DNA of 64,000 nucleotides, from contig NZ_JAEUXJ010000005.1 of NCBI RefSeq assembly GCF_016775475.1, positions 248,001 through 312,000 on the forward strand. Direction: 5' to 3'. Shown piece after piece: positions 48,702-56,981 of this stretch. The notes beneath the pieces are model-generated. The model ran no database searches. It saw only the letters and a list, made by a program, of their open reading frames with translations, and was not told the origin of the DNA. Source of the stretch: Belnapia mucosa. Lineage in GTDB: Bacteria > Pseudomonadota > Alphaproteobacteria > Acetobacterales > Acetobacteraceae. Position numbers and translations under genes: made by a program. The number at the start of each line of letters is the position of its first letter. Positions within the stretch are counted from its first letter, which is position 1.

Positions 48702-49670
48702 ATGCCAATGGTGAGCCGCCGGGGCCTGCTGGCCTCGCCCGTCCTGCTCGTCCCTGCATCGCAGGGTCATGCCACGGGCCGCTGGCCGGACCAGCCCATC
48801 CGCATCCTGACGCCCTCGCCGCCCGGCAGCAGCGTGGACGCCGCCGCCCGCGTGGTGGCCGATGGCCTGGCGCGGCGCTACGAGCAGAGCTTCGTGGTGG
48901 ACAACCGCCCCGGCGCGGATGGCGTGGTCGCGGCCGATGCCTTTGCCAAGAGCCGTCCGGGGAGCACCCTGCTGTTCTGCGCCTCCGGCCTCTATACCGC
49001 CGCGCCGCTGATGTTCGCGCCCCTGCCCTATGACACCGAGGCGGAGCTGCTGCCGATCGCCTCGGCGGTGACCGATTTCCTCGGCTTCGTCGTGCCGCCC
49101 GGCGCCCTCGCCACCACCTTCGACGCCGTGATCGCCAGGGCGCGCGGGAACCCGGGCTGGATGAGCTGGGCAGCTGCGCCCGGCGCCTATCTCGTCATCA
49201 ACGCCTTCTTCCGCGCCGCCGGAATCGAGGCCAGCTACGTGAACTACCGGGCCCTGACCGCCATGCTGCCGGATGTCGCCATGGGCCGGCTCGATCTCGC
49301 CTATGTGCCGCTGACGCCGACCATGCCGCTGGTGCGGGATGGCAAGCTGCGCCTGCTGGCCGTGAGCAACGCCACCCGCGCGCCGGTCGCGCCCGATATC
49401 CCGACCGTGCGCGAGGCGGGCTTCCCCGATCTGGAAAATGAAGGCTTCCCGGGCCTGTTCGGCTGGAAGGGCATGCCCATGGCGCTGCGGGAGCAGGTGG
49501 CAGCGCATATGCGGGCGATCGTCGGCGACCCGGCCGCCATCGAGCGGTTCGGCAGCCTTGGCCTCGCGCCCCGCCCGGCGACGCCGGCCAGCTTCACGGC
49601 GGATCTCCAGCGGGTCACCCGGCGCTATACCGAGGCAGCCAGGCGATACGGCGCGAAGCCGGTGGATTGA
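48702..49670 (+). CDS. Tripartite tricarboxylate transporter substrate-binding protein (Bug family)
   Basis: 322 residues; short signal RRGLLASPVLLVPASQGHA. Bug blocks RILTPSPPGSSVDAAARVV, VVDNRPGADGVVAADAFAK and a modified KSRPGSTLLFCASG. GGGAGGAAAAC places the start at 48702; an ATG at 48663 overlaps the reductase stop and is less likely. It may collect the aromatic or carboxylic substrate of the oxygenase system encoded upstream. Confidence 0.9.
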   Translation: MPMVSRRGLLASPVLLVPASQGHATGRWPDQPIRILTPSPPGSSVDAAARVVADGLARRYEQSFVVDNRPGADGVVAADAFAKSRPGSTLLFCASGLYTAAPLMFAPLPYDTEAELLPIASAVTDFLGFVVPPGALATTFDAVIARARGNPGWMSWAAAPGAYLVINAFFRAAGIEASYVNYRALTAMLPDVAMGRLDLAYVPLTPTMPLVRDGKLRLLAVSNATRAPVAPDIPTVREAGFPDLENEGFPGLFGWKGMPMALREQVAAHMRAIVGDPAAIERFGSLGLAPRPATPASFTADLQRVTRRYTEAARRYGAKPVD

Positions 49671-49682
49671 GCCCGGGCCGGC

Positions 49683-50648
49683 TCAGGCCTCCGCCGCCCA
49701 GCGGGCGAAGTTGCGGCAGGCGATCTCGGCCACCCGCTCCGCCAAGCCATCGCTGGCGGCGGCGCTATGGGGCGAGACGATGACGTTGGGCAGGTCCCAG
49801 AAGGGGCTGTCCGGCGGCAGGGGCTCGGCGGTGAAGACATCGATGAAGGCGCCGGCCAGATGGCCGCTGCGGAGCGCCTCCAGCAGCGCCGCCTCCTCGA
49901 CCACGCCGCCGCGGGCGACATTCACCAGCTGCGCGCCCGGCGGCAGCAGCGCCAAGGCGGCGGCATCGACCAGGTTGCGGGTGGTCTCGGTCAGCGGACA
50001 GGCGAGGATCAGCCAATCCGCCCGTGGCAGCAGCGTCGGCAGGGCAGCAAAGGAGGCTGTCTCGGCGAAGCCGGGCGGCGGCGGGGCGGCGGCGTCGCGG
50101 CGGATGCCGACCGGATGGAGACCGAAGACGGCCGAAAGCCGGGCGATCTCCTGCCCGATCGGCCCGGTCCCGATGACGAGGGCGAGCTGGCCATTGAGGT
50201 CACGCGGCTCCATCGCGCCATAGAGCGGTTCCCAGGCATGGCGGCGCTGCGCCGCCATCACCGCCGGCAGCCGGCGTGCCAGGGCCAGCAGGCCGGCAAT
50301 CGCGCTCTGCGCTACCGGCACGGCGCTGGCCCCGGCGGCATTGACGACCTCGATCCCCCGCGCGCGCATCGCCTGATAGGGTGCCATGTCGGTGCCGGCG
50401 GAGAAGGTCTGCACCCGGCGGAGATCGGGTGCCGCGAGGACCAGATCGACGAAGCGCTGAAAGCGCGGCGTCAGCCGGTGGCGCGTGCCGCCGAGGAAGA
50501 GGTCGCGGGTGATGAAGGCGGTGCCGATGCCCGCCGTCTCCGGCAACGGGCCTTCGGCGACGACGGGGACCAGCCCGACCCCCGGCACGGCGGCGCGGAT
50601 GCGCGCGCCATGCCGGTCGGCGGCGACGTCGGAGAGGAGAAGGCGCAT
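49683..50648 (-). CDS. D-isomer-specific 2-hydroxyacid dehydrogenase family protein
   Basis: 321 residues. NAD-binding GTGPIGQEIA near residue 156; catalytic Arg in NVARGGVVEE, Glu in FTAEPLP and His in SPHSAA. Closest in plan to glyoxylate/hydroxypyruvate reductases of the GhrA type. It is tied to the class II aldolase gene by a TGATG overlap, suggesting a shared pathway for a 2-oxo or 2-hydroxy acid. Convergent with the Bug gene. Confidence 0.9.
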   Translation of the reverse strand: MRLLLSDVAADRHGARIRAAVPGVGLVPVVAEGPLPETAGIGTAFITRDLFLGGTRHRLTPRFQRFVDLVLAAPDLRRVQTFSAGTDMAPYQAMRARGIEVVNAAGASAVPVAQSAIAGLLALARRLPAVMAAQRRHAWEPLYGAMEPRDLNGQLALVIGTGPIGQEIARLSAVFGLHPVGIRRDAAAPPPPGFAETASFAALPTLLPRADWLILACPLTETTRNLVDAAALALLPPGAQLVNVARGGVVEEAALLEALRSGHLAGAFIDVFTAEPLPPDSPFWDLPNVIVSPHSAAASDGLAERVAEIACRNFARWAAEA

Positions 50649-51433
50649 CAGTCCCGGTAGCTGGGATCGATGCGGTCGAGCTTGCGCAGCAGCGCCGGCC
50701 AGTCGAGCAGGCCGAAGGGGCGGCGGACATGTGGCTGGTAGTTCATGTAGGTCTTCTCGACGACATCGTCGGGGACCTTGATCATCGGGCTGTTGCAGGA
50801 CATCGCCGCGATCTGCGTCTTGCACGACAGTTCGAGGCGATGGAGGGCGTTGAAGGCCTCCGGGATGGTGGTGCCGACGGTCAGCAGGCCGTGATTGCGC
50901 AGGATCATGGCGTTGTTGTTGCCAAGGTCGCGCACCAGCCGCTCCTGCTCGGACAAGTCGAGCACCACGCCGCTGAAGTCGTGGTAGCTGATATGGGCGA
51001 AGCGCATGCTGGTTTGGGTATTCGGCAGCAGGCCGCATTCCAGCGTCGAGATCGCCATGCCCGCATAGGTATGGGTATGCGCGACGCAGGCGAGGTCGTG
51101 CCGCGCCTTGTGGATCGCCGAATGGATGACGAAGCCGGCGCGGTTCACGCCGTAATCCTGGCCGGGGAATTCCGGCTTCAGCAGGATGTTGCCGTCATAA
51201 TCGATCTTCATCAAGGAGGAGGCGGTGATCTCCTCATAGAGCATGCCATAGGCATTGATGAGGAAGGCGTCCTCGCCGGGCACGCGGACCGAGACATGGT
51301 TCGCGATCAGGTCGCTCATGTGATAGAGATCGACCAGCCGGTAGCAGGCGGCGAGATCCACGCGGACCTGCCATTCCTCGGGGCTGACCTTATGGCGCAG
51401 CGAGGGGATGCGGTATTCGGTACCGTCGAGCAT
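50648..51433 (-). CDS. Class II aldolase/adducin family protein
   Basis: 261 residues. Zinc-binding pattern AHTHTYAGMA and LRNHGLLTVG, with the loop NHVSVRVPGEDAFLIN for substrate phosphate or carboxylate. Family members are aldolases, epimerases or decarboxylases on sugar phosphates and related acids; some act in hydroxyaryl-acid decarboxylation. AAGGAAG 6 bases upstream supports ATG 51433. First gene of a two-gene operon. Confidence 0.9.
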   Translation of the reverse strand: MLDGTEYRIPSLRHKVSPEEWQVRVDLAACYRLVDLYHMSDLIANHVSVRVPGEDAFLINAYGMLYEEITASSLMKIDYDGNILLKPEFPGQDYGVNRAGFVIHSAIHKARHDLACVAHTHTYAGMAISTLECGLLPNTQTSMRFAHISYHDFSGVVLDLSEQERLVRDLGNNNAMILRNHGLLTVGTTIPEAFNALHRLELSCKTQIAAMSCNSPMIKVPDDVVEKTYMNYQPHVRRPFGLLDWPALLRKLDRIDPSYRD

Positions 51434-51742
51434 TGTTCTTCCTTTCCGGAACGCCAGCAGCGGAGCCTATCCCGCACCTGATCCAAGGCTTTGTCCAGCG
51501 GCAGGGCGATGGGGACCCGGCATCAACCCGGGGTGAATCAGCCGTCCGATGCGGCAATGCCCGCCAAGCCAGCCCGATGCCGGCTCGAATGTACGGAATA
51601 TTACGAAACGGAACGGTTTCCTGCCACTTTGTTGCATTACGTCATATCGGTGACAAAATCTCGGGAATACCCTGCCCAATGACTAGGCAATCCTTGGTAG
51701 AATGCCTATCGTCCCAGGGTTGATACCGAGTGACTGCACGCC
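51434..51742. other. 309-base divergent intergenic region
   Basis: No gene seen. The part 51580-51730 is unusually AT-rich. It contains GAAAC-N6-GTTTC at about 51605-51620, an EcfG-like GGAAC (51610-51614) with GTT at 51631, and an inverted repeat TAGGCA/TGCCTA at 51684-51708. Promoters for the class II aldolase operon and the XRE gene must lie here. Confidence 0.5.
51684..51708. promoter_or_regulatory. TAGGCA-N13-TGCCTA inverted repeat before the XRE gene
   Basis: Six-bp arms at 51684-51689 and 51703-51708, 34 bases before the start of the helix-turn-helix gene. Position fits an autoregulatory operator, but arms are short. Confidence 0.3.
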
Positions 51743-52150
51743 ATGGCGCACGCTGCAACGACCCTGCCCAAGCCAGCCCATACCCAGGGCCGGGACGATA
51801 GCTTCAGCGACCGCCTGCGCAAGGCGCGGCAGGATGCCGGCGTGACCATGGCGCAGATGGGCATTGCGCTCGGCGTCAGCCCGCAGCAGGTGCTGAAATA
51901 CGAACGCAGGCAGAACCGCCTCTGCGCCGACCGCCTGCCGATCTGGGCCGCGACCTGCGGCGTCACGGTCGACGATCTCCTCGGCCATACCGGGCGGGAC
52001 ACCATCTCCCTCTTCGGCGCCGAGGGGGTGATGAGCCTGGTCCAGGCCTTCACCGCCATCACCGATGCCTCGGTCCGGCAGACGTTGATCGAGATGGCCC
52101 GCGCCCTGGCGATCGTGGACCGCCAGCGGCGGGAGCGTCCGGCCGGCTGA
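51743..52150 (+). CDS. XRE-type helix-turn-helix transcriptional regulator
   Basis: 135 residues. Helix-turn-helix (about 22-75) with RLRKARQDAGVTMAQMGIALGVSPQQVLKYERR, a Cro/CI-type fold; note the family in which the recognition helix reads SPQQVLKYE. The C-terminal 45 residues are helical and may dimerise. No partner gene identified. Its stop is 2 bases from that of the convergent enoyl-CoA hydratase. Confidence 0.88.
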   Translation: MAHAATTLPKPAHTQGRDDSFSDRLRKARQDAGVTMAQMGIALGVSPQQVLKYERRQNRLCADRLPIWAATCGVTVDDLLGHTGRDTISLFGAEGVMSLVQAFTAITDASVRQTLIEMARALAIVDRQRRERPAG

Positions 52151-52152
52151 GC

Positions 52153-52944
52153 TCAGCGGCCACGGAAGGCGGGCTTCCGCTTCTCGGCGAAGGCGGCCGT
52201 CGCCTCGCGGTGGTCCTCGGTCGCGCTGACCACGCCGACGCAGCTGGCGGCGAAGGACAGCGCATCGCGGAAGCTGCTGGTCTGGCCCTGCTGCACCATG
52301 CGCTTCATCAGCCGGATGCCGACCGTGGGGCCGGCCGCCAGGCGCTCCGCCACCGAATAGGTATGCGCCATGAGTTGGTCGTCCGGCACCGCCTTGTTGA
52401 TCAGGCCGATGCGCTCTGCCTCCGCCGCACCGACGAAATCGCCGAGCCAGAGCATCTCCAGCGCCTTCGGCGTGCCGACCAGCCGCGGCAGCATCCAGGC
52501 GCCGCCATCGCCGGCGACGAAGCCCACCTTGATATAGGTCTCGGCGAAGCGCGCGCTCTCGGCGGCGAAGCGCAGGTCGCCCATCAGCGCCATGTCCATC
52601 CCCGCCCCGGTGGCGGCGCCGTTGACCGCGACGAGATAGGGCTTATCCAGCTCCATCAGCGTCAGCGGGATGCGGTGGACATGGTCGGTCAGGTATTTCG
52701 CCCGGTCCCAGGGCTGCTGGCCGCCGGCGGTATTCGCCGCCATGCGCTTCACATCGCCGCCCGAGCAGAAGATGCGGCCGGCCCCCGTCAGCACCACGCA
52801 GCGGATCGCGTCGTCGCGGATGCATTCGCGCAGCGCCTGTTCCCAGAGCGCCAGCATCTCGGTGGTGAAGGCATTGCCGCTGTCGGGGCGGTTCAGGGTG
52901 ATGGTGGCGATGCCGCCCTGGGTCTCGAAGAGCAATTCGCTCAT
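52153..52944 (-). CDS. Enoyl-CoA hydratase/isomerase family protein
   Basis: 263 residues of crotonase fold: ITLNRPDSGNAFT, oxyanion-hole FCSGGDVKRM and NGAATGAGMDMALMGDLRFA, then AETYIKVGFVAGDGG. One catalytic Glu expected in the second oxyanion region is Ala/Met here (GAGMDMAL), so the acid/base may come from other residues; exact reaction unknown. AGGAGG 11 bases upstream fixes ATG 52944. Not the DSF synthase type. Confidence 0.88.
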   Translation of the reverse strand: MSELLFETQGGIATITLNRPDSGNAFTTEMLALWEQALRECIRDDAIRCVVLTGAGRIFCSGGDVKRMAANTAGGQQPWDRAKYLTDHVHRIPLTLMELDKPYLVAVNGAATGAGMDMALMGDLRFAAESARFAETYIKVGFVAGDGGAWMLPRLVGTPKALEMLWLGDFVGAAEAERIGLINKAVPDDQLMAHTYSVAERLAAGPTVGIRLMKRMVQQGQTSSFRDALSFAASCVGVVSATEDHREATAAFAEKRKPAFRGR

Positions 52945-53002
52945 GCCGGCGCGTCCTCCTATGCGGCGGGCATCCTGCCCCGGCCGGTGGAGGGCGGCTA
53001 GA

Positions 53003-53046
53003 GCGTGATCGCCGAAGGCTGGAACGGCCGAAGGCATGAATCACGC
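53003..53046. repeat. Inverted repeat GCGTGAT/ATCACGC, part of an intergenic palindromic element
   Basis: Seven-bp arms at 53003-53009 and 53040-53046 flank 30 bases containing two copies of GCCGAAGG. Together with the adjacent long palindrome (53059-53091) and the CTAGAGC that opens it, this looks like a mosaic intergenic repeat of REP/RPE type. Confidence 0.45.
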
Positions 53047-53058
53047 GACCACACAACA

Positions 53059-53091
53059 CCCTAGACCATGATCCGCGATCATGGTCTAGGG
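53059..53091. repeat. Perfect 15-bp-arm palindrome, REP-like
   Basis: Arms CCCTAGACCATGATC (53059-53073) and GATCATGGTCTAGGG (53077-53091) around CGC. The stop codon of the small secreted protein gene (53088-53086) lies in the right arm. No T tract follows, so it is more like a repetitive extragenic palindrome or 3' stabiliser than a classic terminator. Confidence 0.7.
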
Positions 53092-53349
53092 CGCGGCTGC
53101 CTGGGCGGCGCGCACGGCGCGGCGCAGCTTGGCGATGCCGGTGCGGACATGGCCGTCGCCGCAGAGCTTCATCCCCGCTGCCGCGAGCGAGCGGGAGGGC
53201 TCGCGCGAGGCCGCCGGCATGCCGGAGAGCCGGTTGGCCAAGCTGTGGCAGTACTCCGCCGTGTCGGTGGTGATGCGGGGCCCGGGCTCCGCCATCGCCG
53301 TCACGGCCAGCACCAGCAACAGGGCGGGCGAGGAGAGAAGCGGTTGCAT
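53086..53349 (-). CDS. Small secreted protein of unknown function
   Basis: 87 residues. Signal peptide (hydrophobic SPALLLVLAVTAMA) then a mature part of about 65 residues with two Cys (TAEYCHSLANRL and GMKLCGDGHVRTG), probably disulfide-linked, and a basic C-terminal helix GIAKLRRAVRAA. I do not recognise a named family. It lies 59 bases downstream of the sensor kinase gene in the same direction and may share its transcript. Confidence 0.7.
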   Translation of the reverse strand: MQPLLSSPALLLVLAVTAMAEPGPRITTDTAEYCHSLANRLSGMPAASREPSRSLAAAGMKLCGDGHVRTGIAKLRRAVRAAQAAAP

Positions 53350-53408
53350 GGCGCGCCAGATTGGGCGCCGGCGCCTGATGTAGCAGTGGGCAGCGGATGA
53401 CGCTTCGG

Positions 53409-54818
53409 TCATGGCGCCGGCAGCAGGATCACGGCGCGCAGGCCGACCCGCCCATCCGGCTCGTCGGGCTTGGCATCCTCCAGCCGCAGGTCGCCGGCAT
53501 GCAGATGCGCCACCGCCTGCACCAGCGACAGGCCGAGGCCGGATCCGGGGGTGGCGCGCGCCTTGTCGGCCCGGAAGAAGCGCTCGCCGGCATGGCTTCG
53601 GTCGTCGGGTGAGAGGCCTGGCCCGTCATCGGCCACCGAGATCTCCACCCCCTCCGGCACCCGCCGGGCACCGAGGCGCACCACCCCGCCGGCCGGGGTG
53701 AATTTGATGGCATTGTCGAGCAGGTTGGCCACCGCCTGCAGCAGCAGGTCGCGGTCACCGACCAGTTCCAGCCGCTCCGGCAGGTCGGTGGCCAGGGTTT
53801 GCTCCCGCGCCTCGGCCGCGACTTCGTAGATCTCCGCCGCATCGGCCAGGACCGGCACGAGGTCGAAGGGGGCGAAGGCGGCGCGGCGGGCGCCGGCCTC
53901 GGCCTCGGCGATGCGCAGCAGGGCCTGGAAGATGCGGCTGATGCCGTCGAGATCGGCGATCCCCTGTTCCACCGCCGCCCGCAGCGCCGCCTCGTCCGGC
54001 GCGTCCGAGAGCGCGTCCTCCAGCTTGGCGCGGGCCCGGGCGATCGGCGTGCGGAGGTCATGGGCGATGGCGTCGGAGACGCCGCGCACGCCCTCCATCA
54101 GGGTGCCGATCCGGTCCAGCATGGCGTTCAGGGTCTGAGCCAGCCGGTCGAACTCATCACCCCGTCCGGACAGCGCGACGCGGGCGCCGAGATCGCCGCC
54201 GGCGATCGCCGCGGTGGTGGCGAAGACCAGCGACATCCGCGCCTGCAAGGCGTGGCGCAGCAGCCAGGCGCCGAGCAGGGCGAAGAGCACCACGGCGCCG
54301 GAGGCCCAGAGCACGCCCTCGGTCAGCAGCCGGCGGAGCTGCTCGCGCTCCGACTCGTCGCGCCCGACCAGCAGCCGGAGGCCGGGGAGTTCCACCCGGT
54401 AGAGCCGGGCCTCGGCGGCGATGCCGTCATGCAGGACGCGAGTGCGGAACCAGTTGCCCTCGGCCGGGGTGGTGCCCGGCCAGCGGTCGAGATTGCCCGC
54501 CAGGCGCCGCGTGCCCTCCGCCTCCATCAGCAGGTAGATCGACTCATTCTCGACATCGACCGCCAGCCGCTCCTCGATCGCCTCGGCGAGGCCGGTGGCA
54601 CCGGCCTCGCGCCAGCGCTCCGCCAGGGCCAGGGCATCGGCCCGGATGGCGGCATCAGTCTGCCGGTCGAGCGCACCGGCCGTCGCCCACCAGAGCACGG
54701 CAACGAGCGCAATGGCAGCCGAGGCGAACATCGCCGCAAACAGCAGCGCGAAGCGGAAGCCCGCGCTGCGCAGCAGCCGTGGCGGCCCGGGCAGGCTGGG
54801 CGCCAGAGTCTGGTTCAG
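53409..54818 (-). CDS. OmpR-partner sensor histidine kinase with HAMP domain, probable CTG start
   Basis: 469 residues. Two helices (about 20-42 and 172-195) enclose a periplasmic domain; HAMP (about 195-250: GGDLGARVALSGRGDEFDRLAQTLN), HisKA with SDAIAHDLRTPIARAR, and HATPase with NLLDNAIKFT, DDGPGLS and GSGLGLSLV. The first ATG lies inside the first helix and would destroy it. The only fitting start is a CTG (54818-54816) that overlaps the TGA of the response regulator (CTGA). Resembles TctE/QseC-like kinases. Confidence 0.9.
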   Translation of the reverse strand: MNQTLAPSLPGPPRLLRSAGFRFALLFAAMFASAAIALVAVLWWATAGALDRQTDAAIRADALALAERWREAGATGLAEAIEERLAVDVENESIYLLMEAEGTRRLAGNLDRWPGTTPAEGNWFRTRVLHDGIAAEARLYRVELPGLRLLVGRDESEREQLRRLLTEGVLWASGAVVLFALLGAWLLRHALQARMSLVFATTAAIAGGDLGARVALSGRGDEFDRLAQTLNAMLDRIGTLMEGVRGVSDAIAHDLRTPIARARAKLEDALSDAPDEAALRAAVEQGIADLDGISRIFQALLRIAEAEAGARRAAFAPFDLVPVLADAAEIYEVAAEAREQTLATDLPERLELVGDRDLLLQAVANLLDNAIKFTPAGGVVRLGARRVPEGVEISVADDGPGLSPDDRSHAGERFFRADKARATPGSGLGLSLVQAVAHLHAGDLRLEDAKPDEPDGRVGLRAVILLPAP

Positions 54819-55495
54819 GGCTCGGCCCGGATCATGTAGCCGGCATTGCGGACGGTATGGATCAGCGGCCGGTCGAAGCCCTTGTCGAGCTTCTGCCGCA
54901 GCCGCGAGACATGCACGTCGATGACATTGGTCTGCGGATCGAAATGGTAGTCCCACACCTTCTCGAGCAGCATGGTGCGCGTCACCACCTGGCCGGCATG
55001 GCGCATCAGATGCTCCAGCAGGCGGAATTCACGCGGCTGCACATCGATCCGCTTGCCCGCCCGCGTCACGGTGCGGGAGAGCAGGTCGAGTTCCAGATCG
55101 GCGACGCGCAGCTTGGTGGCCGGGGCATCGACCGAGGGGCGGCGGCCCAGCGCTTCGACCCGCGCCAGCAGCTCGGCGAAGGCGAAGGGCTTGGTCAGGT
55201 AGTCGTCGCCGCCGGCCTTCAGGCCCTTCACCCGCTCATCTACCGCCGAGAGGGCGGAGAGGAACAGCACCGGCGTGCGGTTGCCCTGGCTGCGCAGCGT
55301 CTCGACCAGCCGGACGCCATCGACGCCGCCAGGCAGCATGCGGTCGAGCACCAGCATGTCGAATTGCTCGGAGGCGGCGAGGAAGAGCCCGTCCCGTCCG
55401 TTGGTCGCGTGCTCGACCGTATGGCCGGCTTCCTGCAACCCCTTGCGGACGAAGCGGGCGACCTCGGCGTCGTCCTCGACCAGCAGAATGCGCAT
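54815..55495 (-). CDS. OmpR/PhoB family response regulator
   Basis: 226 residues. Receiver with Glu-Asp-Asp at 7-9, Asp51 in LVLDRMLPGGVDG, and KPFAFAELLAR; C-terminal winged helix with LSRTVTRAGKRIDVQPREFRLLEHL and VDVHVSRLRQKLDKGF-like end. Partner of the downstream kinase. The protease gene stops 28 bases upstream, so an operon protease-regulator-kinase, perhaps an envelope stress circuit, is plausible. Confidence 0.94.
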   Translation of the reverse strand: MRILLVEDDAEVARFVRKGLQEAGHTVEHATNGRDGLFLAASEQFDMLVLDRMLPGGVDGVRLVETLRSQGNRTPVLFLSALSAVDERVKGLKAGGDDYLTKPFAFAELLARVEALGRRPSVDAPATKLRVADLELDLLSRTVTRAGKRIDVQPREFRLLEHLMRHAGQVVTRTMLLEKVWDYHFDPQTNVIDVHVSRLRQKLDKGFDRPLIHTVRNAGYMIRAEP

Positions 55496-55523
55496 GGCGT
55501 CCTCGATCCTTATCGCTGCCTTG

Positions 55524-56603
<1,080 letters not shown>

Positions 56604-56712
56604 AGGCAGGGTCCTTGGGGGAGGAAGCGGCGAGTCGCCCTGCATCTTGGGAAGATGGATGCGGTCCTTCAACCTCCTGCCCTTGCTTCGCCGCCCGGGA
56701 TGGCCCCGAGGA

Positions 56713-56919
56713 TTACGGCGCCAACAGGAGCCGGGCCAGGAAGGTCAGTACCGCGACCAGGGCCAGCATCAGCAACAGGCCGCCCAGCATCGAGACCCGG
56801 TCGCGGAGGCCGCCGGCATCGGCTGCCTCCTCGGGCAGGACGGCGCCGCGATGCTCGCGCGGCGGCACCTCATCCCCGAGATGGGAGACGTATCGGGTCC
56901 GGCGGAACGGTCTGAGCAT
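56713..56919 (-). CDS. Small C-terminally anchored membrane protein
   Basis: 68 residues: basic, polar N-terminus (FRRTRYVSHLGDEVPP) followed by one strong helix at the end (GGLLLMLALVAVLTFLARLLL). Tail-anchored topology. A strong ribosome site GGAGG 6 bases upstream supports it as real. Lies 109 bases upstream of the Deg-type protease gene, same strand; may be a partner or substrate. No family recognised. Confidence 0.7.
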   Translation of the reverse strand: MLRPFRRTRYVSHLGDEVPPREHRGAVLPEEAADAGGLRDRVSMLGGLLLMLALVAVLTFLARLLLAP

Positions 56920-56981
56920 GGTCGGCCTCCTGCGCTTCCATTACATCTAAGGGCCAGGGCTGGATCATTCCTTGCTCAGGA

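Noticed and set aside
51610-51633. EcfG promoter GGAAC-N16-GTT as a firm call
   Set aside because: The base before GTT is T, not C, and the spacing is one base short of the usual GGAAC-N16/17-CGTT; kept only as a low-interest note.
52153-52944. Second DSF synthase
   Set aside because: Crotonase fold but it lacks the RpfF-specific PEVLFNLFPGMG block and paired glutamates.
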